A stretch of 34,100 bases of DNA. Origin: Actinomycetota bacterium (GTDB lineage: Bacteria > Actinomycetota > Actinomycetes > JACCUZ01). The stretch is taken from the NCBI GenBank assembly GCA_030841025.1, contig JAVEDJ010000197.1, positions 1-34,100 on the forward strand, written 5' to 3'. Shown here one piece after another: positions 1-10,949 of this stretch (its first letter is position 1; each line of letters begins with the position of its first letter). Under the pieces are notes generated by a model, which saw only the letters and a program-made list of their open reading frames with translations, had not been told where the DNA came from and did no database searches. The position numbers and the translations under genes were made by a program.

Positions 1-366
1 GGAGTGCTCACCGGCGGCCACCTCAACGCGTCGTACGCCGCCGCGGACCTGCTGGTCCTCGCCTCGCGCGCCGAGACCTACGGCATGGTCGTGACCGAGG
101 CGCTGGCGCGCGGGCTCCCTGTCGTCGCGACAGCGGTCGGCGGGGTGCCGGAAGCGCTCGGCCACGGCGCTCATGGAAGCCGGCCGGGCGTACTGGTCCC
201 GCCGGGCGACCCGGCGGCTTTCGGTGCCGCGCTACGCGACTGGTTCGTCGACGCCGATCTGCGGCGACGGCTGCGGCGGGCCGCCCGCGAGCGGCGCACG
301 GCGCTGCCCGGCTGGTCGAGCAGCGCTGCGGCGATCTCGCGGGTCCTGACCGAGGCCGGCCAGTGA
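1..366 (+). CDS. Glycosyltransferase family 4 (GT-B), C-terminal fragment, truncated at the window's left edge
   Basis: The reading frame is open from base 1 (GVLTGGHLNASYAAADLLVLASRAETYGMVVTEALARGLPVVATAVGGVPEAL), matching the GT4 donor-binding motif E-x7-E (ETYGMVVTEALARGLPVVAT.VGGVPE). Confidence 0.88.
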   Translation, partial: GVLTGGHLNASYAAADLLVLASRAETYGMVVTEALARGLPVVATAVGGVPEALGHGAHGSRPGVLVPPGDPAAFGAALRDWFVDADLRRRLRRAARERRTALPGWSSSAAAISRVLTEAGQ

Positions 367-388
367 GCCGTTCCGAAGGGCCCCGGGG

Positions 389-1222
389 ATGAGCGTCGAG
401 ACGGTCCGGGTGAGCCCGGAGTGGCTGGCGTTGCGGGAGCCGGCCGACGCGCAGGCCCGTGCGGCCGACCTCGTCAGCCGGGCCCGGCAGCACCTGCCGG
501 CCAACGGTCGCCTGGTGATCCACGACCTGGGCTGCGGCACCGGGGCGATGACCCGCTGGCTCGCCCCGCTGCTGCCCGGGCCGCAGCACTGGGTCCTGTA
601 CGACCGGGACGCTGACCTGCTCGCCGCTGCCCCGGCGGACCTCCCCGCTGCAGCCGCAGACGGGACCGCGGTGACCGCCGAGACCCGCCAGTGCGACATC
701 ACCCGGCTGGACCCGGGCGAGCTGGCGGACGCGTCCCTGCTCACCGCCTCGGCCCTGTTGGACATGCTGACTGCAGACGAGCTGGACCGGCTGGTCAGGT
801 CATGTGCCGGCGCCGGCTGCCCCGTACTGATGACCGGGTCCGTCGTCGGACGCGTCGACCTCCTCCCGGGCGACCCGCTGGACGAGCTCGTCGCGGACGC
901 GTTCAACGACCACCAGCGCCGTACGACCGGTGGCCGGCGACTGCTCGGGCCGGACGCGGTCGCTGCTGCGGTCGACGCGTTCACGCGGCTCGGTGCCGAG
1001 GTGGTCGTCCGGCCCAGCCCCTGGCGGCTCGGCCCTGCTCATAGCGGCTCGGCCGAGCTGACCGCGGAGTGGTTCACCGGCTGGGTCGGCGCGGCGGTCG
1101 AGCAACGGCCGGAGCTCGTCGGCCCGGGCGCCGCCTACGTGCGGCGGCGCCGGGCCGAGGCAGCCACCGGCCGCCTGGCTGTCACGGTGCACCACGAGGA
1201 TCTGCTGGCCCTGCCGCGATGA
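389..1222 (+). CDS. Class I SAM-dependent methyltransferase
   Basis: 277-aa ORF with SAM motif I (VIHDLGCGTGAMTRWLAPLL) followed by VLYDRDADLL. Lies just downstream of, and co-directional with, the glycosyltransferase. Confidence 0.85.
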   Translation: MSVETVRVSPEWLALREPADAQARAADLVSRARQHLPANGRLVIHDLGCGTGAMTRWLAPLLPGPQHWVLYDRDADLLAAAPADLPAAAADGTAVTAETRQCDITRLDPGELADASLLTASALLDMLTADELDRLVRSCAGAGCPVLMTGSVVGRVDLLPGDPLDELVADAFNDHQRRTTGGRRLLGPDAVAAAVDAFTRLGAEVVVRPSPWRLGPAHSGSAELTAEWFTGWVGAAVEQRPELVGPGAAYVRRRRAEAATGRLAVTVHHEDLLALPR

Positions 1223-1345
1223 TTTCCGACCGAGCCGGTGAACCCCGGGGGCCCGCCGCACGTATCCCCGATCAGGGAGCGGCTCCGCACGGGTGACGGT
1301 GTGTGCGACGCTTCGCCAGCACCGACGAGGGAGTCGAGCGCCAGG

Positions 1346-2332
1346 ATGAGCCGGACGTTGGCGGGGTGGGCGCGCCTGCTGGGTGCCGCCGCGATCCTCG
1401 CGGTCCTGGTCTGGCGGCTGGGTACTGGCCCCTTCCTCGACGGCATCCACGCCGTCGACGGGCGGTCGCTGGCAGCGGCCGGCGTCATCGCGGTGCTGAC
1501 CACGGTCTGCTGCGCCTGGCGCTGGCGAACGGTCGCCCGCGGTCTCGGCGTGGATCTGCCGTTCGGCGTGGCGGTCGCCGCGTACTACCGGTCGGTGTTC
1601 CTCAACACGGTGCTCCCCGGCGGCGTGGTCGGCGACGTGCACCGCGGGGTGCGCCACGGCCGCGACGTCGGGGACGTTGGCCGTGCGCTGCGGGCTGTCG
1701 CCTGGGAACGCACCGCCGGACAGGTCGTGCAGGGCGTGCTGACCACGATCGTGCTGCTCTCGTTTCCTTCGCCGGTTCGCTCGTCCATGCCGGTGGTCGC
1801 GGTCGCGCTCGCGGCGCTCGCGCTCGGCGTCGTACTCCTGGTCCGGGCCATGCCGGAGGGCGGGCGGTCGCGGTGGGCGCGCACCTGGCGGGCCGCCCGC
1901 TCCGACGTCCGTGTCGGGCTGCTCGCACGCCGAGCGTGGCCCGGCATCGTGCTGCCCTCCGCCATCGTCGTGGCCGGCCATGCGGCCACCTTCCTGATCG
2001 CCGCGCGGACCGCGGGCGCCACAGCCTCGTTCGCCCGCCTGCTGCCCTTGGCGCTGCTCGTGCTGCTGGGCGCGACGGTGCCGAGCATCGCCGGATGGGG
2101 TCCCCGGGAAGGTGTGGCGGCGTGGGTGTTCGGCGCGGCCGGGCTGGGCGCGGCCCAGGGAGTGGCCACCGCCGTGGTCTACGGCGTGATGGTGGTCGTC
2201 GCCAGCCTGCCCGGCGCCGTGGTGCTCGTCATGGCGTGGCTGCACCGGCGCGCCGGGCGGCGCGACCCGGCGGGCCCAGCGCAGTGGCGGGTGCCGGCGG
2301 CGGCCAGGTCGGAAAGGGCCGGGCGTGGCTGA
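1346..2332 (+). CDS. Lysylphosphatidylglycerol synthase TM-region / flippase-like integral membrane protein (UPF0104 type)
   Basis: Polytopic membrane ORF. The ORF track starts at 1238, but the hydrophobic protein begins at the in-frame ATG 1346 (MSRTLAGWARLLGAAAILAVLVWRLG). Contains YYRSVFLNTVLPGGVVGDVHRGVRHGRD and WGPREGVAAWVF, typical of this family. Confidence 0.8.
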   Translation: MSRTLAGWARLLGAAAILAVLVWRLGTGPFLDGIHAVDGRSLAAAGVIAVLTTVCCAWRWRTVARGLGVDLPFGVAVAAYYRSVFLNTVLPGGVVGDVHRGVRHGRDVGDVGRALRAVAWERTAGQVVQGVLTTIVLLSFPSPVRSSMPVVAVALAALALGVVLLVRAMPEGGRSRWARTWRAARSDVRVGLLARRAWPGIVLPSAIVVAGHAATFLIAARTAGATASFARLLPLALLVLLGATVPSIAGWGPREGVAAWVFGAAGLGAAQGVATAVVYGVMVVVASLPGAVVLVMAWLHRRAGRRDPAGPAQWRVPAAARSERAGRG

Positions 2333-3017
2333 GCGGCCCTACACCCTGCTCAGCTGCGGCACGTCGATCGACGGATACCTCGGCGGCGCGACCGAGCAGC
2401 GCCTGGCGCTGTCCAACGAAGCCGACTTCGACCGGGTCGACGCCGTTCGCGCCGGCTGCGACGCAATCATGGTGGGCGCGGCCACCGTCCGACAAGACAA
2501 CCCGCGGCTGCTGGTGCGCTCGGCCGCGCGGCGGGACGAACGGGTCGTCCAAGGACTGGGCCCGTCACCGATCAAGGTGACCGTGACCAGGGGCGCCCAG
2601 CTGGACGCCTGCGCGAACTTCTTCACCGTGGGCGACGTCGAGAAACTGGTCTACTGCGCGAGCGCCGCGGTGGCCGAGGCCCGCTCCCGGCTGGGGCCGG
2701 TGGCGACCGTGATCGACGGCGGCTGGCCGGTCGACATGCGGCAGGTCAGCGAGGATCTCGGTGCGCGCGGCGTGCGGCGAATGATGGTCGAGGGCGGCGG
2801 CACGGTGCACACGCAGTTCCTCACCGGTGACCTCGCCGACGAACTGCAGCTGGTCGTGGCGCCGTTCTTCATCGGCGACTCCCGCGCCCGGCGGTTCGTC
2901 AGCGACGGCCAGTTCCCGTGGAACCCGCAGCGGCGCGCGACCCTCGCGGAGGTTCGCCAGATCGGTGACGTGGTGCTGCTTCGCTATGCCCTCTCGTCGC
3001 GGTTTCGCCTGGACTGA
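2325..3017 (+). CDS. RibD C-terminal-domain (dihydrofolate reductase-like) reductase
   Basis: 230 aa: LSCGTSIDGYL, DAIMVGAATVRQDNPRLLVR, RRMMVEGGGTVHTQFL, DELQLVVAPFFIGD are hallmark RibD-C motifs. Overlaps the preceding gene by 8 nt, suggesting translational coupling. Confidence 0.88.
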   Translation: MAERPYTLLSCGTSIDGYLGGATEQRLALSNEADFDRVDAVRAGCDAIMVGAATVRQDNPRLLVRSAARRDERVVQGLGPSPIKVTVTRGAQLDACANFFTVGDVEKLVYCASAAVAEARSRLGPVATVIDGGWPVDMRQVSEDLGARGVRRMMVEGGGTVHTQFLTGDLADELQLVVAPFFIGDSRARRFVSDGQFPWNPQRRATLAEVRQIGDVVLLRYALSSRFRLD

Positions 3018-3049
3018 CCGAGAAGGGAGCAAGGACGGACAATGCTCGG

Positions 3050-3913
3050 GTGTGGAACGCGGGTGGTGTGTGGGCGCAGATCCGCCCCACAGCTTTCGTC
3101 CTTGCCCTGGCCATAGGTGCGGGAGTGCTCGCCGGGACGGGCCCGGTGACGTCGGCCGGCGACGACATCCGGTTGGTGCAGTTCAACCTGTGCGGACACG
3201 TCTGCCGCGACGACGACGCCGACAAGGTCGGCGGCGTCGTCAACTCCTTGGCGGGCTTCCATCCAATGGCGGTCAGCCTGAACGAGCTCTGCCGCCCGCA
3301 GCTCGCCGCGGTCCTCGACGGCATCTCCAGACGTGGCTGGGCGATGCACTCCCGGTTCTTGGTCACCGAGCGCGGCGGGTGCAGGGGCGGCGTGGACTAC
3401 GGCATCGCCGTACTGACTCGCACCACCATCGTCGATGCCGACCCGGTGACTTACGCTGCCCAGAACCACGTGGGCACCACCGAGCTCCGCGGGCTGCTGT
3501 GCGCGAAGGCGGAGCTCGGGAGCCGTCCGACGCGCATCTGCACGTCGCACGTCGTGGCCGCCGACGAAGACCCCAGTGGTGACATCCGGCGCGAGCAGGT
3601 CGCGGCGGCCGCGCGCTGGGTCGCCGCCTACCGCGTCCCCGTCGTGGTCATGGGCGACTTCAACCTGCGCCCCACCGACAGAGCAATGAGCGCCCTGTAC
3701 ACGCGATCGCATCGGGGCGGCGGGAACGGCATTTTCGAGGAGGTCGACCAGGGATCGGAGCACTGCCGGTGCGGCGAGCACACCTACGATTCGGGCGGGA
3801 AGTATGACTACATCTTCGTGAGCGCCCACGACTTCGTCGTGGCCGAGGGGGACGCGACCGCGTCGAGGTTCTCCGACCACGACCTTTTGCGCGGCTGGGT
3901 CATCACCCGCTGA
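3050..3913 (+). CDS. Secreted endonuclease/exonuclease/phosphatase (EEP, DNase I-like) family protein
   Basis: N-terminal hydrophobic signal-like segment (TAFVLALAIGAGVLAGTGPVTSAG). EEP motifs VQFNLCG, VVVMGDFNLRPTD, YDYIFVS, SDHDLL. Confidence 0.85.
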   Translation: MWNAGGVWAQIRPTAFVLALAIGAGVLAGTGPVTSAGDDIRLVQFNLCGHVCRDDDADKVGGVVNSLAGFHPMAVSLNELCRPQLAAVLDGISRRGWAMHSRFLVTERGGCRGGVDYGIAVLTRTTIVDADPVTYAAQNHVGTTELRGLLCAKAELGSRPTRICTSHVVAADEDPSGDIRREQVAAAARWVAAYRVPVVVMGDFNLRPTDRAMSALYTRSHRGGGNGIFEEVDQGSEHCRCGEHTYDSGGKYDYIFVSAHDFVVAEGDATASRFSDHDLLRGWVITR

Positions 3914-3945
3914 CGCACGCGCTGGACCGTTGCGTGTCCGGATGA

Positions 3946-6342
3946 CTACGGAGTCGCCGGTTGCCCGCCGTACGCGGTGAGGAAGCGGTCGCGAAACGCA
4001 CTCATCGGCCACACGGGTGCGTGCGGGTCGGGCCGCAACCCGTCCTGCCAGCCCCACCCGGAGATCCGGTCCATGACCGCCTTGTCGTGGGCGACGATCG
4101 TGATCGGCACGTCGTGGCTCGCGTCTGGACCGGTGATGATCGTCGCGGGCTGGTGATCGCCCAGGAGGACAAGGACGAGGTTGTCGTCGGCGTAGTGCTC
4201 CACGAACGAGACGAGGGTGTTCACCGTGTACCGGACCGACCGGCCGTACGCCGCGCGTACCTTGTCGCGATCGCTCCACAGGGCGGCTCGCGACACCTGC
4301 TCGACGGGCATCCTGGCGAAGACCGAACCGTCGCCGACCTTGCTCCAGTCGATCAGCCGCGGTATGCGCGTCCACGGTTCGTGACTCGACACGAGGTCGA
4401 TCTCAGCCATCACGGGAGCACGGTCGGGTGCCGCGAGCTCCAGGCGTTGGAAGGCCGACATGACGTACTGGTCGGGCATCGAGGCGTAGGCGAAGGTCGG
4501 ACCGGCATACCCGACGTTGTGCCGCTCGTAGAGCTGGTCGTAGTGATAGAACGACCTGCCCTGCGGCCAGTCCCGGTTGTTGGACGGCACGTCGGCGACC
4601 GTCCGCCAGCCCGCGCGCTTGAACGCCTTGCTGAGCGTGAAGCGGTCGCTCGTGACCAGCTGGTCGTAGCGCCGCTGGCTGTCGACCCGCACCCCCGACT
4701 GCAGAGTCGCGTGGGCCAGCCAGCTGATGCCACCGAACGTCGGTGAGGTGAGGAAGGCGCTGCGGGAGGAGAAGCCGGCCGCCTGCAGTCGCCGGGTGCC
4801 TGTGTCGAGCGCCGCATTGACCTGCGGCGAGAAGGCCGAGTCCTGGACCGCGACCCGCCCGTAGCTCTCGACGAAGGCCACGATGACGTCCTTGCCGCGC
4901 AGGCCGGTCAACAGCTGGTCGCTCGGGCTGTCATGGAAGCGATCGTGGGCGATCTCGTCCGCGAAGATCGCGTGGTCCAGCACGCCGTTGCGCACTGCGC
5001 GCGCCTGGTCGTAGGCGAGGCCGGCTGCGCTCGTGGAGGCGACAGGCGTGCCGGAGACGAGCTGCACGCCGAGGACCGCGCACAGCACCCAGACGAGGCC
5101 GAGCGCCGTGACAGCCCTCAGTGACCAGGTGCGGTGGCGCGCCGCGAACCGGGTCAGGTGCAGCACCGACAGGGTCGTGAGGACGAGCACGACGACGGCG
5201 AGCAACCCCGCACCGACGATGGCCACGTTCGCGCCGGTTTCGCCGAACGAGCCGCGCAGCGTCTCGACCGCAGACCCGAGGTAGCCCCAGTCGGTCACCG
5301 GGTTGAACGGACGGGCGAGAGTCGCGAAGACGCCCATGTCGAGGAGCTTCACGAGGACCAGCAGGCCGAGTGCGGGTCCGAGCATCCACGCCAGGACGCG
5401 TCGTGCGGTGCCGGGCAGGACGAGAGCCATTGCGACGACGACAAGTCCTTCGACGGGGATCCGCACGAACTCGCCGAGCGTGAGACGACTCAGCTGGTTC
5501 GGAGCGACGAGGGCGACCCACACGAGCAGCAGGGCCAGGACCGTGGTCGTCGCGGCGGCGACGGTGCGCAATCGCCCTCGGGCCGGTCCCGGCTCAGCTG
5601 CGTCGGGGAGACTGCCCGACTGATCCGCAGCTGCCAGGGACGTGCCAGATGCGGCGCGCCGCCGACACCACAACCACCACACACTACGGCTGAACGACTC
5701 CGTGAGCAGCGCGAGGGACGCGACGAGCGCGGCGTACGTCCACGACCGGGGCAGGACGTCCGCCGCCGCGACCGTCAGCGTGATGCCCTGGATCGCCGCA
5801 ACGACCTTGCCCCAGTAGCGCGGTGGCAAGGTCTCGCGCAGCCACGGCAGCGGCCGACCGGCCACGACGAACGCGTAGCGCGCCACGCCGATCGTGAGCA
5901 CCCACCACCCGAAGGACGAGGCGACGTACACGCTGAGGACGAGGATCAGGAACGAGTCGACCTCCTGGTCGAAGTGCCGGCCGACGCTCGATGCCGTCCT
6001 GGTCCGCCGCGCCACCCAGCCGTCGACCGCGTCCAGCACCAGCGCTACGGCCGTGAGCGCCACCAGCGTCGACACTGGCGAGCGCTGCCCGAGCGAGTCC
6101 GCGACCAGTGCCGCCACGCCGCCGACGAGCGTGGCGCGGGCGAGCGTCACCCCGTCGGCGGGCCCGAGCGCGCCGGCTCCAGAACGCGCCAGGCCACGGG
6201 CCAGGGCGGCGTTGGTGACCACGCCGCAGGCGATGCCGACGACCCACCCGGCGATGCCCAGGCCGAGGGTTCCGGCCAGTACGGCGAGCAGCATCAGCTG
6301 CGCGGTCAGCCCAATCGCCGGGCCGGTTCGAACCGATGGCAC
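3946..6342 (-). CDS. Fusion protein: N-terminal CDP-alcohol phosphotransferase domain plus C-terminal alkaline-phosphatase/sulfatase-superfamily (LtaS-like) domain
   Basis: N-terminus carries the full CDP-OH-P motif D-x2-DG-x2-AR-x8-G-x3-D-x3-D (LDAVDGWVARRTRTASSVGRHFDQEVD). C-terminal half has DVIVAFVESYG, SPTFGGISWLAHATLQSGV, SSHEPW and LLGDHQPA. ORF track start 6558 is probably over-extended; in-frame GTG 6342 (VPSVRTGPAIGLTAQ) is preferred because the longer form overlaps the divergent methyltransferase. Confidence 0.85.
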   Translation of the reverse strand: MPSVRTGPAIGLTAQLMLLAVLAGTLGLGIAGWVVGIACGVVTNAALARGLARSGAGALGPADGVTLARATLVGGVAALVADSLGQRSPVSTLVALTAVALVLDAVDGWVARRTRTASSVGRHFDQEVDSFLILVLSVYVASSFGWWVLTIGVARYAFVVAGRPLPWLRETLPPRYWGKVVAAIQGITLTVAAADVLPRSWTYAALVASLALLTESFSRSVWWLWCRRRAASGTSLAAADQSGSLPDAAEPGPARGRLRTVAAATTTVLALLLVWVALVAPNQLSRLTLGEFVRIPVEGLVVVAMALVLPGTARRVLAWMLGPALGLLVLVKLLDMGVFATLARPFNPVTDWGYLGSAVETLRGSFGETGANVAIVGAGLLAVVVLVLTTLSVLHLTRFAARHRTWSLRAVTALGLVWVLCAVLGVQLVSGTPVASTSAAGLAYDQARAVRNGVLDHAIFADEIAHDRFHDSPSDQLLTGLRGKDVIVAFVESYGRVAVQDSAFSPQVNAALDTGTRRLQAAGFSSRSAFLTSPTFGGISWLAHATLQSGVRVDSQRRYDQLVTSDRFTLSKAFKRAGWRTVADVPSNNRDWPQGRSFYHYDQLYERHNVGYAGPTFAYASMPDQYVMSAFQRLELAAPDRAPVMAEIDLVSSHEPWTRIPRLIDWSKVGDGSVFARMPVEQVSRAALWSDRDKVRAAYGRSVRYTVNTLVSFVEHYADDNLVLVLLGDHQPATIITGPDASHDVPITIVAHDKAVMDRISGWGWQDGLRPDPHAPVWPMSAFRDRFLTAYGGQPATP

Positions 6343-6439
6343 CGTGCCTCCGCGTCGCTGGGTACGGCAGTGGGCTACATCGATGAGAACGGGAGAAGCG
6401 GCCGTTTCGTTCAAATCCCGGTCCGGAGGAGTGCTACCG

Positions 6440-7288
6440 ATGGCGGACACCCCTGTCGAGCAGCCAGTATGCGGCGATGCGCGGCACGCGTCGCACGTTC
6501 CGCACGGACTGAGGAAGGCCATGAGACAGGACGAGGACGCTCCTTTTGTCCCAGCCATGGAGCGGGCCCGCCGATCGGCGTACGCCCCCGGCGAGTTCGT
6601 CGATCAGGAAAACTTCATGCCGAGCGGCGAAATCCTTGCCTTGGCCGTTCGGGCCGGTGTCGGGCCTGGCGTTTCCGTGCTGGACCTGTGTTGCGGAGTG
6701 GCCGGGCCCGGACGGTTCATCACTCGGGAGCTGGCGTGCACATATCTGGGAGTGGACCACAGCCCCAGCGCCATTGCCCTCGCACGTGAGCGCGCCCGCG
6801 ACCTTGCCTGCCGCTTCGAGGTATCGCGCATCCCCCCGATTCCGGCTGGCCCGTTCGACGTCGTACTCCTGCTGGAAACCATGTTGCTCTTTCCCGACAA
6901 GGAGGCGCTCCTTCGCGAGATATCCCCGGCGCTCCCGATCGGGGGGCGCTTCGCCTTCACCCTGGAGGAGGGGCAGCCCTTGACGGCCGCGGAACGAGAC
7001 CGCATGCCGCACGCCGACACCGTGCGGCTCATTCCCTTGTCCGAGATGGTCTCCTGCCTGGAGCGGGTCGGGATGCGGGTCCGCTGGCAGAACGAGTGCA
7101 GTCAGTCCCACCGGGCCGTGGTCGATTCGTTGATCACCGCGTACACCGTCCATGAGTCGGACATTGCCGCGCACATCGGGCGCCGGGCCCTGGATGATCT
7201 GCTGGCCGCCCACCGGCTCTGGAGCGACTGGCTGCGAGAGGGACGGGTGCGCAAGTTCGCGTTCGTGGCCGAGAAGACCACGGGCTGA
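6440..7288 (+). CDS. SAM-dependent methyltransferase (class I)
   Basis: The frame is ORF 5894..7288. ATG 6440 is preceded by GGAGGA (6425-6430). SAM motif VSVLDLCCGVAGPGRFITREL..YLGVDHS, and FDVVLLLETMLLFPDKEALLREI. Start codon uncertain (ATG 6521 is the alternative). Confidence 0.8.
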   Translation: MADTPVEQPVCGDARHASHVPHGLRKAMRQDEDAPFVPAMERARRSAYAPGEFVDQENFMPSGEILALAVRAGVGPGVSVLDLCCGVAGPGRFITRELACTYLGVDHSPSAIALARERARDLACRFEVSRIPPIPAGPFDVVLLLETMLLFPDKEALLREISPALPIGGRFAFTLEEGQPLTAAERDRMPHADTVRLIPLSEMVSCLERVGMRVRWQNECSQSHRAVVDSLITAYTVHESDIAAHIGRRALDDLLAAHRLWSDWLREGRVRKFAFVAEKTTG

Positions 7289-7397
7289 CGGCGCCTCACC
7301 GGCCGGGTGGTCGTTGCGCCGGGGTTTGCGTGACCACGGCACCGGTGATGTCCGTCGGGCGCCGGCCTCTTACCTGCCGGGTGACGTCCGCGTCTGA

Positions 7398-7473
7398 TGG
7401 TGGAGACGAGGGGACTCGAACCCCTAACCCCCTGCTTGCAAAGCAGGTGCGCTACCAATTGCGCCACGTCCCC
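7398..7473 (-). tRNA. tRNA-Ala (anticodon TGC), 3' CCA encoded
   Basis: Reverse complement GGGGACGTGGCGCAATTGGTAGCGCACCTGCTTTGCAAGCAGGGGGTTAGGGGTTCGAGTCCCCTCGTCTCCACCA. Acceptor GGGGACG/CGTCTCC with the G3:U70 alanine identity pair, A73, TGC anticodon, GGTTCGA T-loop. Confidence 0.97.
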
Positions 7474-7511
7474 GAGCCGGCGTTGCTGCCGGTGCACGGG
7501 CCCTGCGAGTG

Positions 7512-7637
7512 CTACCGGACCCGGTCGGTCGCCTCGGCCCAGAGATCCTGTTCGGCGTTGCGGTCGGCGTTGACCTTGCGGTAGGCAAGGGCCCCGCCGA
7601 TGGCGGCGACGGCCGCGACGAGCAGCTTCTTTCTCAT
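7512..7637 (-). CDS. DLW-39 family small protein (41 aa)
   Basis: Not in the supplied ORF track. Translates as MRKKLLVAAVAAIGGALAYRKVNADRNAEQDLWAEATDRVR*, with RBS AGGAGG just upstream (CTCAGGAGGTTGGCATG). The C-terminal DLW-x-EAT motif and the position between tRNA genes next to gyrA fit this family. Confidence 0.92.
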   Translation of the reverse strand: MRKKLLVAAVAAIGGALAYRKVNADRNAEQDLWAEATDRVR

Positions 7638-7667
7638 GCCAACCTCCTGAGCCGACGGTCGCCAGAG

Positions 7668-7741
7668 TGGGCCTAAGTGGACTTGAACCACTGACCTCTG
7701 CCTTATCAGGGCAGCGCTCTAACCAGCTGAGCTATAGGCCC
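7668..7741 (-). tRNA. tRNA-Ile (anticodon GAT), CCA not encoded
   Basis: Reverse complement GGGCCTATAGCTCAGCTGGTTAGAGCGCTGCCCTGATAAGGCAGAGGTCAGTGGTTCAAGTCCACTTAGGCCCA. Acceptor GGGCCTA/TAGGCCC, anticodon loop CTGATAA. Confidence 0.97.
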
Positions 7742-7823
7742 GCGCGCCGCGCAAGACTACCCCACGCGAGCGGAGGCCGACCAACCGCTTCGGACCCGCT
7801 GACGTGCTTGCGCAAAGCGTGGA

Positions 7824-8311
7824 TCAGACGTCCTCGGTGAGCGTCACGTGCATGCCGCCGACGAGGCTCGCGGCGAGGTTGTAGAGGAAGGCACCGAGGG
7901 TGCCGAGCGCGGTCATCAGGATGACGTTGACGGCCGAGAGCAGGGCGGTCAGGGTGAGCACCCGGCTGAACCCGATGTAGGAGAAGATGTCGACGCCCTG
8001 CGCGTTGTCGCTGGAGCGCGTGACGCTCTCGACGGTCTGGCCGACCGAGTCGAAGACCCCCATCGAGTCGAGCACCGACCAGAGCACGGTGACCGCCACG
8101 AACATCACGACGGCCAGCGCGATCGACAGCAGGAACGCGAGCTTCATCACCGACCATGGGTCCACCCGCGCGAGCACGAGGCGGGCCTTGCGCGCCTTGG
8201 TCACGGCGGACGGTGCCGGTCGCCGCGCGGCGGCCCGGTCCGAGACGGGCGGCATGGTGGCAGTCGGTTGACCGCCACCCCACTGACTTCGCTGGGGAAC
8301 GCTCGGGGTGC

Positions 8312-8315
<4 letters not shown>
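7824..8315 (-). CDS. DUF3566 domain-containing membrane protein
   Basis: 163 aa with two TM segments; [17 protein letters not shown] and [26 protein letters not shown] are typical of the DUF3566 protein encoded just downstream of gyrA in actinobacteria. Overlaps the gyrA stop. Confidence 0.9.
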
Positions 8316-10897
<2,582 letters not shown>

Positions 10898-10949
10898 TGG
10901 TGGCTTCTCCTAGAAGGGGCGTACGACGGTGGCGATGGCTCGTCGTCGC

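Noticed and set aside
800-2245. 481-aa minus-strand ORF opposite the methyltransferase and flippase-like genes
   Set aside because: His/Arg/Gly-rich shadow ORF; the plus-strand frames have genuine family motifs.
5134-6789. 551-aa plus-strand ORF opposite the CDP-alcohol/phosphatase fusion
   Set aside because: Arg/Glu/Gly-rich shadow translation without motifs; the opposite strand has the perfect CDP-OH-P signature.
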